DNA of 64,000 nucleotides from Paenibacillus sabinae T27 (GTDB taxonomy: Bacteria; Bacillota; Bacilli; Paenibacillales; Paenibacillaceae), in the NCBI RefSeq assembly GCF_000612505.1, contig NZ_CP004078.1, positions 1,910,001 through 1,974,000 on the forward strand. Reading direction: 5' to 3'. A program made the position numbers and the translations under genes. A model generated the notes under the pieces. The model did not search any database, had not been told where the DNA came from, and worked only from the letters and a program-made list of their open reading frames with translations. The first letter of the stretch is position 1. Each line of letters opens with the position of its first letter. Below, piece after piece: positions 55,611-62,965 of this stretch.

Positions 55611-55700
55611 CTTCAAGTGAGCTGATTGGAATGTTCCATGGATCGATGACAATCCATAGAAGGTCTCCTCAAGCAGCGGTCGAAGCTCGCGGATCGACGG

Positions 55701-55922
55701 GGCTGGTTATCAGATATCATCTTCGCCAGGCTCGTGCTGAGGACTCCGGAGAAAAAGACGCTGGCCGTCGGACTATATGATATTGTCACGGACCGGACGA
55801 AGCTTCAATTTACGATGTTCGCGGCCGGTTGTGTGTTGATTGCCGTACCGATTACGGTGCTGTTCCTTCTGCTGCAGCGGTACCTGGTTGCCGGATTGAC
55901 GTCGGGAGCAGAAAAAGGCTAG
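55701..55922 (+). pseudogene. 3' remnant of a carbohydrate ABC transporter permease (MalG type)
   Basis: The frame ending at 55922 reads LRTPEKKTLAVGLYDIVTDR, then a hydrophobic helix (MFAAGCVLIAVPITVLFLLL) and QRYLVAGLTSGAEKG. This is the C terminus usual in MalG-type sugar permeases. Only about 65-75 residues remain of an expected 275 or so, and no start or ribosome site is visible. It lies just before a LacI gene, as if a sugar-uptake operon had been deleted. The first 150 nt of the gap from 55611 show nothing recognisable. Confidence 0.7.
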
Positions 55923-56060
55923 CGGGAGGCGGCCTGACGATTTCTTGTTCGGTTAAAGTCATATCGAGTATAATTATTATGGATGCTAACAAGCAGCGAA
56001 TAAGCCGAGCGGTCCGGGTAGTTAGGCCTCCGGGAAAGAAAGAAACGGAGGGTTATCGTA

Positions 56061-57107
56061 TTGGCGACAATTCAGGATATAGCAGATTATGTGGGGCTTT
56101 CCATTGCAACCGTATCAAGGGCGCTTAACAAACCGGCGATGGTCAATGCGGAGACCCGCGAGCGTGTCATGCAGGCGGCGAAGAAGCTTAATTACTTCGA
56201 TCCGGCCAAGACCAGACAAGCGAATCTGAAGAACAAAAAGATTTCCCTGGGCGTCATTATTCCGTATATTACCTCGTTTTTCTTCGGGGAATTATTCAGC
56301 GGGATAAGCCGTATCGCACAGGAGAATCATATTGATTTGATTTTGTACGAACTGAAGAGCAGCAAAATGAACGAGGAGGGTCTTGCCGAGGCTTTTTCCT
56401 TTGTGCAGCGGCACTTGGTTGACGGGATTATCCTTACGAGTTTCCATCTGCCGGCCAAGTATGACGAGCTGATCGATACGCTTCAGATTCCGGTCGTTCT
56501 GCTGCTTGATTCTCATGAGAGTGGAAAGCTCCCGACTTACAAGGTGGATGATATCCGGGCATCATTCGAAGCCGTTTCTTACCTCGTTTCGCGCGGACAC
56601 CGGAACATTGGCATGATTTCCGCCCTGCTGACGGATCAGCATGACCGGGGCGAGCAGCTAAGGCTGAAGGGTTATAAACAGGCCGTTGACTTCTACGGTC
56701 TGCCGTTCTCGGAAGCGTTGGTCGCTTACGGAGATATGCGTTTTGGATATACAGCGATGAAGGAGCTTCTTGCCAAGCGGGAGGAGACCGGACTGACGGC
56801 TGTATTTGCCGCTTCGGATGAAATGGCGATCGGAGCGATGCGCTGCATCTTCGATTCGGGGCTTAGAGTGCCGCAGGATATCTCGGTTATCGGCTTTGAC
56901 AATTTGTCGGTAAGCCGGATTACGATGCCGAAGCTGACAACCATTGAACAGCCCTTTGGCGAGATTGGTGCAGAAGGCGTCAAGCACATGATCCGATGGT
57001 TTACCGAGGGAGGTCAGATTCCTGAGAAGGGGCATTTTTATTTGCCTTATAAAATCATCGAAAGAGAGTCGGTAGCCGAAATCCGGCCCGGAGAAGCGAG
57101 AACATGA
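56061..57107 (+). CDS. LacI family transcriptional regulator
   Basis: A 348-residue regulator with the LacI helix-turn-helix ATIQDIADYVGLSIATVSRALN and hinge AKKLNYFDPAKTRQAN. A periplasmic-binding-protein-like sensor domain follows (LGVIIPYITSFFFGELFSGI, FAASDEMAIGAMRCIFDSGL, DISVIGFDNLSVSRI). The start is TTG 56061, 8 nt after ACGGAGGG. It probably controlled the sugar transporter whose remnant lies upstream. The ligand is unknown. Confidence 0.92.
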   Translation: MATIQDIADYVGLSIATVSRALNKPAMVNAETRERVMQAAKKLNYFDPAKTRQANLKNKKISLGVIIPYITSFFFGELFSGISRIAQENHIDLILYELKSSKMNEEGLAEAFSFVQRHLVDGIILTSFHLPAKYDELIDTLQIPVVLLLDSHESGKLPTYKVDDIRASFEAVSYLVSRGHRNIGMISALLTDQHDRGEQLRLKGYKQAVDFYGLPFSEALVAYGDMRFGYTAMKELLAKREETGLTAVFAASDEMAIGAMRCIFDSGLRVPQDISVIGFDNLSVSRITMPKLTTIEQPFGEIGAEGVKHMIRWFTEGGQIPEKGHFYLPYKIIERESVAEIRPGEART

Positions 57108-57130
57108 TCATGGCTTAGATATTATGGGGA

Positions 57131-57174
57131 GGAATAGATCGCATCCATTGGACGGGGGCGGTCTATTCCTTTTT
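57131..57174 (+). terminator. Rho-independent terminator after the LacI gene
   Basis: GGAATAGATCGC at 57131-57142 pairs with GCGGTCTATTCC at 57158-57169 (one G-U), then five T. The inner stem matches the terminator at 40641-40686. Confidence 0.88.
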
Positions 57175-57212
57175 AAAGACAGTGGAAAGTTTGATGAAAG
57201 GGAGTAGTGGAT

Positions 57213-58082
57213 ATGGCCGATTTTGAGTGGTACCGAAGCTTTTGCACGATATATAAGCATAACTCCGTATCTGAAGCCGCCAAGGCGCGGATTATGACAC
57301 AGCCGGCGATGAGCCAGCATTTAGCTTCCTTGGAAGCTGAGGTCGGGGAAGATTTATTCATCCGGACTTCAAGAAAAATGATTCCGACGGAACGGGGAAA
57401 AGAGCTATATTCCCAGCTGGCTCCGCTGATCGAGGCTTTGGAGGAGACCACGATGAATTTCAAATCGGCTTCTCTGCCCACGCATTCCGTCATAAAGTTA
57501 GGGGCTGCGCACGAATTTTACACTGAAAAAATACTCCCCAACCTGCATACATACAAGATGAGCACCATATCAAATTTTGGAACGGCCGACCAGTTGGTGG
57601 AGCTGTTGAAAGAGGATAAGCTGGACCTCGTCATTACATCAAAAAAATATCAGACACCGGGCATCGAGTACCTGAAATTCATGGATGAAGAATTCGTCAT
57701 TGTCACTCCCGGGGATTATGAAATGCCGGATACGGATAACCCGGAGTCAATGGAACAATGGCTTTCAGCTCAGAAGTGGATCAGCTACGGGCCGGATCTG
57801 CCGATCATCCGGAGAATTTGGAGGGAGCATTTCAAGAAGCGTCCGCAAATCCGGCCCGCCCATATCATTCCTGATCTGCGTCTAATCCTGAAAGCCATTG
57901 AACAAGGCGCAGGTTTAAGTGTGATCCCGACCTATATTTTGAATAACTCGGCAAGTGTTGCGGCAAAAGCGGTTTATGAGGATTTAAAAGTCAATAACGA
58001 GCTGTACTTCGCCTATAAATTGAAGCATAAGCATTTGCCTCAAATCCAGGAGATGATAGCGGCAATACGCGATAATATATAA
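57213..58082 (+). CDS. LysR family transcriptional regulator
   Basis: A 289-residue LysR protein with helix-turn-helix YKHNSVSEAAKARIMTQPAM and SQHLASLEAEVGEDLFIRTS, and a substrate-binding domain. AAAGGGAG at 57197-57204 favours the ATG at 57213 over the GTG at 57207. The DJ-1/PfpI gene follows 100 nt downstream in the same direction and is a likely target. No effector can be named. Confidence 0.9.
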   Translation: MADFEWYRSFCTIYKHNSVSEAAKARIMTQPAMSQHLASLEAEVGEDLFIRTSRKMIPTERGKELYSQLAPLIEALEETTMNFKSASLPTHSVIKLGAAHEFYTEKILPNLHTYKMSTISNFGTADQLVELLKEDKLDLVITSKKYQTPGIEYLKFMDEEFVIVTPGDYEMPDTDNPESMEQWLSAQKWISYGPDLPIIRRIWREHFKKRPQIRPAHIIPDLRLILKAIEQGAGLSVIPTYILNNSASVAAKAVYEDLKVNNELYFAYKLKHKHLPQIQEMIAAIRDNI

Positions 58083-58182
58083 ATATATTTATGGATAATC
58101 CGAAATTTCATAATTTGTTTTATAGCAAGATCAGGACTAGAATAAAGCCAGCACCAAAATTAAAATACTGGAGGCAATACCA

Positions 58183-58842
58183 ATGGCAAAAAAAGTTCTG
58201 ATTGTTGTAACGAATCACTCGGAAATTCATGAAGGCAAGTCGACCGGGATTTGGCTTTCTGAATTCGCTGAAGCCTATATTGAATTTACCAAGAAGGGCT
58301 ACGAGCTTACCATCGCAAGTCCGCTTGGAGGCAAGGCCCCGGTCGATCCCGGCAGCGTAGATGCCAACACCCCGCAAGAAATCCTGGATACGCAAAAATA
58401 TTTGGAAAACACAGCCAAGCTGGATGAATTTTCCGTAGAAGGCTTCGATGCGATTTTCCTGCCGGGCGGCCACGGAACGATGTACGATCTTCCAGCTAAC
58501 GAAGCTCTTCAGAAGCTGCTGCGCGATTTCTATGAAGGGGGCAAGATTGTGGCTGCAGTATGCCACGGACCGGCCGGACTGGTTGGCGCTACCTTGTCGA
58601 ACGGCGAGCCGCTTGTTGCCGGCAAACGCGTCAGCGCGTTTACAGACCGGGAAGAAGCGCAAACGACGCTGGATCAGTATCTTCCTTTCCTGCTGGAAAG
58701 CAAGATTCGCGATCTGGGAGCCATCTATGTTGCCGCTCCGAACTGGACTTCCCATTACGAGGTGGACGGCAACCTGATTACGGGCCAAAATCCACAGTCG
58801 ACGCTGGCTGTAACCAAAGCCGTTATTGAACAGCTGGGTTAA
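58183..58842 (+). CDS. DJ-1/PfpI family protein (Hsp31-like class I glutamine amidotransferase fold)
   Basis: A 219-residue protein with PGGHGTMYDLPAN and the nucleophile elbow AAVCHGPAGL carrying Cys127 followed by His, the Cys-His pair of the Hsp31/YajL group. Members act as glyoxalase III, holding chaperones or protein deglycases (the last is disputed). EGKSTGIWLSEFAEAY near the N terminus supplies the conserved Glu. TGGAGGCAAT lies upstream of the ATG. It follows a LysR gene, and a strong terminator ends the unit. Confidence 0.92.
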   Translation: MAKKVLIVVTNHSEIHEGKSTGIWLSEFAEAYIEFTKKGYELTIASPLGGKAPVDPGSVDANTPQEILDTQKYLENTAKLDEFSVEGFDAIFLPGGHGTMYDLPANEALQKLLRDFYEGGKIVAAVCHGPAGLVGATLSNGEPLVAGKRVSAFTDREEAQTTLDQYLPFLLESKIRDLGAIYVAAPNWTSHYEVDGNLITGQNPQSTLAVTKAVIEQLG

Positions 58843-58930
58843 TCTGCTGAACCGGTCATCATTCAAGGAAATCTGTATAATACACGGCCGATGAAAATGC
58901 AAGAGATTGCATAAAGAAATCTACCGTATA

Positions 58931-58976
58931 AAAAAATCCGCTCCCGCGGGATATATCCTGGGGAAGCGGATTTTTT
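58931..58976. terminator. Bidirectional terminator
   Basis: AAAAAATCCGCT at 58931-58942 pairs with AGCGGATTTTTT at 58965-58976, with further GC pairing (CCC/GGG) inside. It has an A-run on one side and a T-run on the other. Confidence 0.88.
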
Positions 58977-59145
58977 TCTTGTTAATCAGTGGATAGCGGC
59001 AGTTTAAACGTAAAAGTGGTCTTTTGAGTGATAACGTTCTTTTACCGGATTGTACTTGTCGGGTGACGGCAGCGTTGCGGCGTACCTGGGCATATTCGAT
59101 ACGACGGTCAGAATGGACTGCGAGGTAGAGTGGGGCTGAGGTATT

Positions 59146-59274
59146 CCTGCAAATCTGCAGGTTTTTCAGGCGATTTTTGGACAGGAAGAAGTAAAGCCTA
59201 CGATGGTGCACCTTTTAGAGCATGCGCGCCCCTAGGCGGGGAGATCGGAGGAGATATGCCTGCACTTTTGCAGG
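59146..59274. repeat. Two copies of the dyad CCTGCA-N4-TGCAGG
   Basis: CCTGCA-AATC-TGCAGG at 59146-59161 and CCTGCA-CTTT-TGCAGG at 59259-59274 share identical 6-bp arms. The first is followed by TTTTT and could act as a small terminator. They flank a 97-bp segment with no clear gene. The wider stretch 58978-59325 contains no supported coding region. Confidence 0.6.
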
Positions 59275-59325
59275 TATTGGGTCAGGGAGGAGGATTTCCA
59301 CAGAAAAAGATGTACAAACGCAGGA

Positions 59326-59652
59326 ATGTCCGCCATGATATCAGACGGCGATAATGAGTTAGTCTTTGCAGGCAATCAACTCATGGACAGCATCTACCTG
59401 AACGCCATCCAAGGGCGGACAAAGGTCCGAACCATAACCTTAAATTCCAAGGGTAATTTTTATTTTGGAGAAGGCCAGCCCTTGTACGAAGCGTGTATCC
59501 CAACGACCTCTCTTGTGCCAGGACCCGATTACCTTTGTGCGGTAGGAGACAACGGACATATTGAGAAAATAGATCTAGACCTTATGTACGAGCAGATTGA
59601 AACTTTTACAGAGGTAGTAACCGCCATTGACCATGCAAAAACGGAGGACTAG
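59326..59652 (+). CDS. Hypothetical protein, 108 residues
   Basis: The frame encodes MSAMISDGDNELVFAGNQLM and continues for 108 mostly polar, well-mixed residues, ending EVVTAIDHAKTED. Composition and codon use look coding. There are two possible starts (59326 and 59335), with only AGGA at 59321-59324 as ribosome site. There is no membrane segment or signal peptide, and no family recognised. It could be the 3' part of a decayed gene. It is flanked by the DJ-1 and glutathione peroxidase units. Confidence 0.5.
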   Translation: MSAMISDGDNELVFAGNQLMDSIYLNAIQGRTKVRTITLNSKGNFYFGEGQPLYEACIPTTSLVPGPDYLCAVGDNGHIEKIDLDLMYEQIETFTEVVTAIDHAKTED

Positions 59653-59798
59653 GAACAGTAGAGCCGTCAAGTTTCGTGATAGGCCCGAGCACCCTCGCTA
59701 TATTGGTATAACCTATAACGATTATTCCTCTTATATATTAGACCAATAGATGTTCTAGCCGTATGATGTATCTATTAAGCTTGAGGAGGAATGATACG

Positions 59799-60344
59799 GT
59801 GTCGATTTATGATTTTCAAGTCAACTCAATTAACGGTAAGCTGGTCGAATTGTCAGCCTATCGCGGAAAAGTTCTCCTTATTGTCAATACTGCAAGCAGA
59901 TGCAGCTATTCTCGTCAATTCGCCGGTCTACAGAAGCTTTACGAAAGTCACCGCGAGCAGGGACTCGAAATACTCGGTTTTCCTTGCAACCAATTCAACG
60001 AGAAAGAGCAGGGGAGCAACTCTGAAGTGCAACAATTTTGCGAGAGCAACTTTGGGGTGACGTTCCCGTTGTTTGAGAAAATAGAGGTTAGAGGGCTATC
60101 TGCTCATCCTATATTTCAATATCTGACACAGCAAGCACCATTTTACGGTTTCGATACCCAGACTTCGGACGGCCAATGGATGCAGAATTTTCTGCAGGAA
60201 AAGCATCCGGAAATATACGCCGGCGACGGGATCAAGTGGAACTTCTCGAAATTTTTGATCGATCGTAATGGATATGTGAAAGCTAGATTCGAAACGACGA
60301 CGGAACCGGTTGACTTAGAGCCAGTTATCGAATCACTGCTATAA
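59799..60344 (+). CDS. Glutathione peroxidase-like thiol peroxidase
   Basis: A 181-residue GPx-family enzyme. The peroxidatic Cys35 lies in NTASRCSYSRQF, the second Cys in GFPCNQFNEKEQGSN, and the Trp/Asn pair in KWNFSKFLIDRNGYV. Bacterial members of this type usually use thioredoxin and reduce hydroperoxides. The frame is open from 59763, but GAGGAGGAA at 59783-59791 is 7 nt from the GTG at 59799 (MSIYDFQVNS). Confidence 0.92.
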   Translation: MSIYDFQVNSINGKLVELSAYRGKVLLIVNTASRCSYSRQFAGLQKLYESHREQGLEILGFPCNQFNEKEQGSNSEVQQFCESNFGVTFPLFEKIEVRGLSAHPIFQYLTQQAPFYGFDTQTSDGQWMQNFLQEKHPEIYAGDGIKWNFSKFLIDRNGYVKARFETTTEPVDLEPVIESLL

Positions 60345-60421
60345 AATAAAGGAAATCAAAGTAATTCTGATTCATATGTCAATTGGAGAATGGGTTTGAT
60401 CTATTGCTCCGATATTCCTGC

Positions 60422-60452
60422 TTGCACTTTACGTTACGTCATGTTTTATAGT
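60422..60452 (+). promoter_or_regulatory. MerR-type promoter of the merR-SRPBCC operon
   Basis: TTGCAC at 60422-60427, a 19-nt spacer and TATAGT at 60447-60452. The spacer contains a dyad ACTTTACGT-T-ACGTCATGT (seven of nine positions paired). This is the layout of a MerR-activated, self-controlled promoter. Confidence 0.65.
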
Positions 60453-60494
60453 GAAGTTACCGGAACACAGCAAGTGCAAACGAAGGAGTTGATT

Positions 60495-61001
60495 ATGAAA
60501 AGATATTGGAAGGTCGGGAACCTTGCCAAGCTGACGGGACTCACCGTGCGAACCTTGCGATTTTACGATCAAATTGGCTTGTTCTCGCCATCAGGCCAGA
60601 CGGAATCCGGCCACAGGCTGTACAATGAATCCGACCTGTCGCGTCTGCAGCAGATTTTATCGCTTAAGGAGCTGGGCTTATCACTGGAGGAGGTCAAGTC
60701 CGTCTTGGCCGGCGAGCAGTATAACCCGCTTGAGATCGTCACCCTGCAGATAGCCCGGATCAAGGAGCAGATCAAGCTGCAGCATAAGCTTCTCGAGCAG
60801 CTCGAGCATGTATCCAAGTTGATGCAGGGGAAGGCGCCATTAACCGTTGAAGATTTCACAAGCCTCCTGCAAGCGATGAAAATGCGTCATGAGAAGCTGG
60901 TCGCAGAGCGGCGGATGAACTGGGAACACCGTCTGGATTTGCTGGACGACTTTCTTGCCAAGGAAAATAAAGTCACGAAACCCAAGGAGGATCAATCATG
61001 A
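60495..61001 (+). CDS. MerR family transcriptional regulator
   Basis: A 168-residue regulator with winged helix WKVGNLAKLTGLTVRTLRFYD and HRLYNESDLSRLQQILSLKE, a dimerisation coiled coil (IARIKEQIKLQHKLLEQLEH) and a short C-terminal part resembling the TipA-like effector domain start. AAGGAG at 60483-60488 supports the ATG at 60495, although the frame opens at 60390. It overlaps the next gene by 4 nt (ATGA) and has a MerR-type promoter upstream. Confidence 0.9.
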   Translation: MKRYWKVGNLAKLTGLTVRTLRFYDQIGLFSPSGQTESGHRLYNESDLSRLQQILSLKELGLSLEEVKSVLAGEQYNPLEIVTLQIARIKEQIKLQHKLLEQLEHVSKLMQGKAPLTVEDFTSLLQAMKMRHEKLVAERRMNWEHRLDLLDDFLAKENKVTKPKEDQS

Positions 61002-61429
61002 CCGAACGATTCGTCAAGCATGCCACCTTCGTTGTCGAGCGGACCTATGCCGCTTCGCCTGCGCGGGTCTATAACGCTTGGGCGGACCCGACTGCCAAAT
61101 CTAAGTGGTTCTCGAAGCCCGATATCTTCGAATTCCGGGTCGGGGGACGCGAATACAGCAGTGGAGGGCCTCCCGAGGGACCGGTCTTTACCTTCGACGC
61201 CTGCTACCAGGAGATCGTTCCGGAAGAGCGCATTGTCTACACCTACACCTTGGATTCGGGCGGCAAGCGCATCTCCGTTTCGATCACAACGGTCGAATTT
61301 ATTCCGGCCGGGGACGGCACGAAGCTGGTTTTAACCGAGCAAGATGCGTTCTTTGACGGGTACGATACGCAGGAAATACGTGAGCATGGCACGAACGCGA
61401 TGCTGGATGCATTGGGCAAGACACTCTAA
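60998..61429 (+). CDS. SRPBCC/AHSA1 domain protein
   Basis: A 143-residue helix-grip protein of the Aha1 C-terminal/polyketide cyclase-like family. It has VERTYAASPARVYNAWADPTAKSKWFS and the family pattern EIVPEERIVYTYTL. These proteins bind hydrophobic ligands in a cavity; the function here is unknown. It starts inside the merR stop codon, so translation is coupled, and a second family member follows. Confidence 0.88.
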   Translation: MTERFVKHATFVVERTYAASPARVYNAWADPTAKSKWFSKPDIFEFRVGGREYSSGGPPEGPVFTFDACYQEIVPEERIVYTYTLDSGGKRISVSITTVEFIPAGDGTKLVLTEQDAFFDGYDTQEIREHGTNAMLDALGKTL

Positions 61430-61443
61430 AGGGAGGCATAGCC

Positions 61444-61890
61444 ATGAAAGCAAGCATAGGTGAGAATGAAATTATATCCTCACGTGAGTTCGATGCGCCA
61501 CAGGAGCTGGTATATAAAGCCTGGACAACCCCCGATCTGTTAGCCCGCTGGTGGGGACCGAAGGGCTTCACCAATACGTTTCACGAGTTTGACTTCAGGC
61601 CGGGAGGCGAGTGGCGGTTCGTCATGCACGGGCCGACTGGCGCGGACTATCCCAATCATAGTGTCTTCATCGAGATCGTGCCGCTGGAGCGGATTGTATT
61701 CAATCATTTGTCCGGCCCGGAATTTCAGGTGACGGCCACCTTTGAGGATCTGGATGACCGTACAAGAGTCACATTCCGCCAGCTGTTTAAGCATACTGCG
61801 GAGTTCGAGCAAGCCAAGACGTACTGCGTAGAAGGCAATGAGCAGAACTTCGACCGGCTGAGCGAGCTGCTGTCCGGTTTGACCGCCTAG
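61444..61890 (+). CDS. SRPBCC/AHSA1 domain protein, second copy
   Basis: A 148-residue relative of the preceding protein, with SREFDAPQELVYKAWTTPDL, ARWWGPKGFTNTFHEFDFRP and EIVPLERIVFNHLSG. The two share the same order of motifs but are clearly diverged. AAGGGAGG lies upstream of the ATG. It ends the merR-SRPBCC-SRPBCC operon, closed by a terminator. Confidence 0.9.
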   Translation: MKASIGENEIISSREFDAPQELVYKAWTTPDLLARWWGPKGFTNTFHEFDFRPGGEWRFVMHGPTGADYPNHSVFIEIVPLERIVFNHLSGPEFQVTATFEDLDDRTRVTFRQLFKHTAEFEQAKTYCVEGNEQNFDRLSELLSGLTA

Positions 61891-61911
61891 CCCTGAATAG
61901 ATTTTGCCATG

Positions 61912-61945
61912 AGCAGCCTAGCTCATCCCGGTAGGCTGCTTTTCT
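61912..61945 (+). terminator. Rho-independent terminator
   Basis: AGCAGCCTA at 61912-61920 pairs perfectly with TAGGCTGCT at 61932-61940, followed by TTTCT. Confidence 0.85.
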
Positions 61946-62033
61946 ATCTCGTGTGTCAGATGGAAATCGAATTTACTACATACTGCAGCAAATTAGCTTA
62001 ACATTACAGATTTAGAAAAGGACGAGATGAAGA

Positions 62034-62588
62034 ATGCCTCTTTATCTGATTCGCCATGGCGAGACCGATTGGAATAAGCAGGGGAGAATACAAGGGATAC
62101 AGGATATCGGTCTGAATGAACGCGGGATCGGCCAGATTCAGGAAGCTTCCAGACGGCTCAGAGAACGGATGAATGTTCATGCCGTTATTTCAAGCCCTTT
62201 GCGAAGAGCCCGTGAGTCAGCCCATATTCTGGCATCTGTCTATGGACTCTCTATCAAGGTTGACAGCCGGTTCGCGGAACGCAGCTTCGGTGAGCTGGAA
62301 GGCAAGGCGCTGGAGGAAATCAGGACTGTATTCCAAATAGCCAATCCTGAGCTGATCCATTCTCCGATCTATGGGGTTGAAGCTGTGGAATCGATGCAAA
62401 GGCGGGTTTGCGAAGGAATTGGCAGCCTTGAGGTTCCGGAGGAAAGAAATGTACTGCTTGTAACCCATGGCAGCATTATTCGGATGATTACCGGACAAAC
62501 AGAAATCGTAGACAATGGTACTATAGTCGAACTCACGGATAATCTGGAAAGCAGACTTATAGACTTCTTTTTAAATCTCAAGTTATAA
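62034..62588 (+). CDS. Histidine phosphatase family protein (phosphoglycerate mutase/CobC-like)
   Basis: A 184-residue protein with the catalytic LIRHGETDWN (His8), the SSPLRRARESA segment and the second His in VTHGSIIR. The family includes phosphoglycerate phosphatases and alpha-ribazole phosphatase (CobC). The location just before a cobalamin riboswitch and cobT makes a CobC-like role possible. However, the gene lies upstream of the riboswitch and would not be under its control, so the specific role stays open. AAAGGA lies 11 nt before the ATG. Confidence 0.88.
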   Translation: MPLYLIRHGETDWNKQGRIQGIQDIGLNERGIGQIQEASRRLRERMNVHAVISSPLRRARESAHILASVYGLSIKVDSRFAERSFGELEGKALEEIRTVFQIANPELIHSPIYGVEAVESMQRRVCEGIGSLEVPEERNVLLVTHGSIIRMITGQTEIVDNGTIVELTDNLESRLIDFFLNLKL

Positions 62589-62631
62589 TAGCCGTACTAT
62601 AATCATATCTTGTCAACAACATCATATGGAG

Positions 62632-62812
62632 AAAAAGGTGGAACGCCGAGGCGTTTCTTAAAAGGGAAGAACGGTGAAAATCCGTCGCGGTCCCGCCACT
62701 GTAAATGGAGAGCGAGCTTTGAGCCACTGTGTCAAACGGGAAGGCTTAAGCAACTTGGTCATCATGATCTCGTATTTGCGTCTGATCCATAAGTCAGGAG
62801 ACCTGCCTTTTT
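62632..62812 (+). promoter_or_regulatory. Cobalamin (adenosylcobalamin) riboswitch
   Basis: The B12-element blocks are present in order: AAAAGGGAAG, GGTGAAAATCC, CGGTCCCGCCACTGTAA, GAGCGAGCTTTGAGCCACTG, GGGAAGGC and AAGTCAGGAGACCTGCC. The outer stem AAAAAGG (62632-62638) pairs with CCTTTTT (62806-62812). It precedes cobT with a terminator between, so cobalamin is expected to stop transcription. A TATAAT at 62598-62603 may be the -10. Confidence 0.96.
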
Positions 62813-62873
62813 CAACAGCACGACTGACCTACGAGGATAGGGAGGGGGAGCACGCTTGTATTAGCGATTAACG

Positions 62874-62912
62874 GCACTTCTGCGCTCTTTTTGTGTAGGA
62901 AGTGCTTTTTTA
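62874..62912 (+). terminator. Terminator between the cobalamin riboswitch and cobT
   Basis: GCACTTC at 62874-62880 pairs with GAAGTGC at 62899-62905, followed by seven T. It is placed as the off-state terminator of the riboswitch. Confidence 0.85.
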
Positions 62913-62965
62913 TTTCTCAAATTCTTGTTACATAGGTCTCTATAAAAGAGAGGATTGTGATTTTC

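Noticed and set aside
59256..59354. A 32-codon frame with GGAGGAG just before its ATG (MPALLQVLGQGGGFPQKK...)
   Set aside because: The ribosome site is only 2-4 nt from the start, the frame overlaps the next one, and one of the repeated dyads lies across its start.
62610..62871. Two short open frames of 60-65 residues
   Set aside because: They lie across the cobalamin riboswitch, whose conserved blocks explain the sequence.
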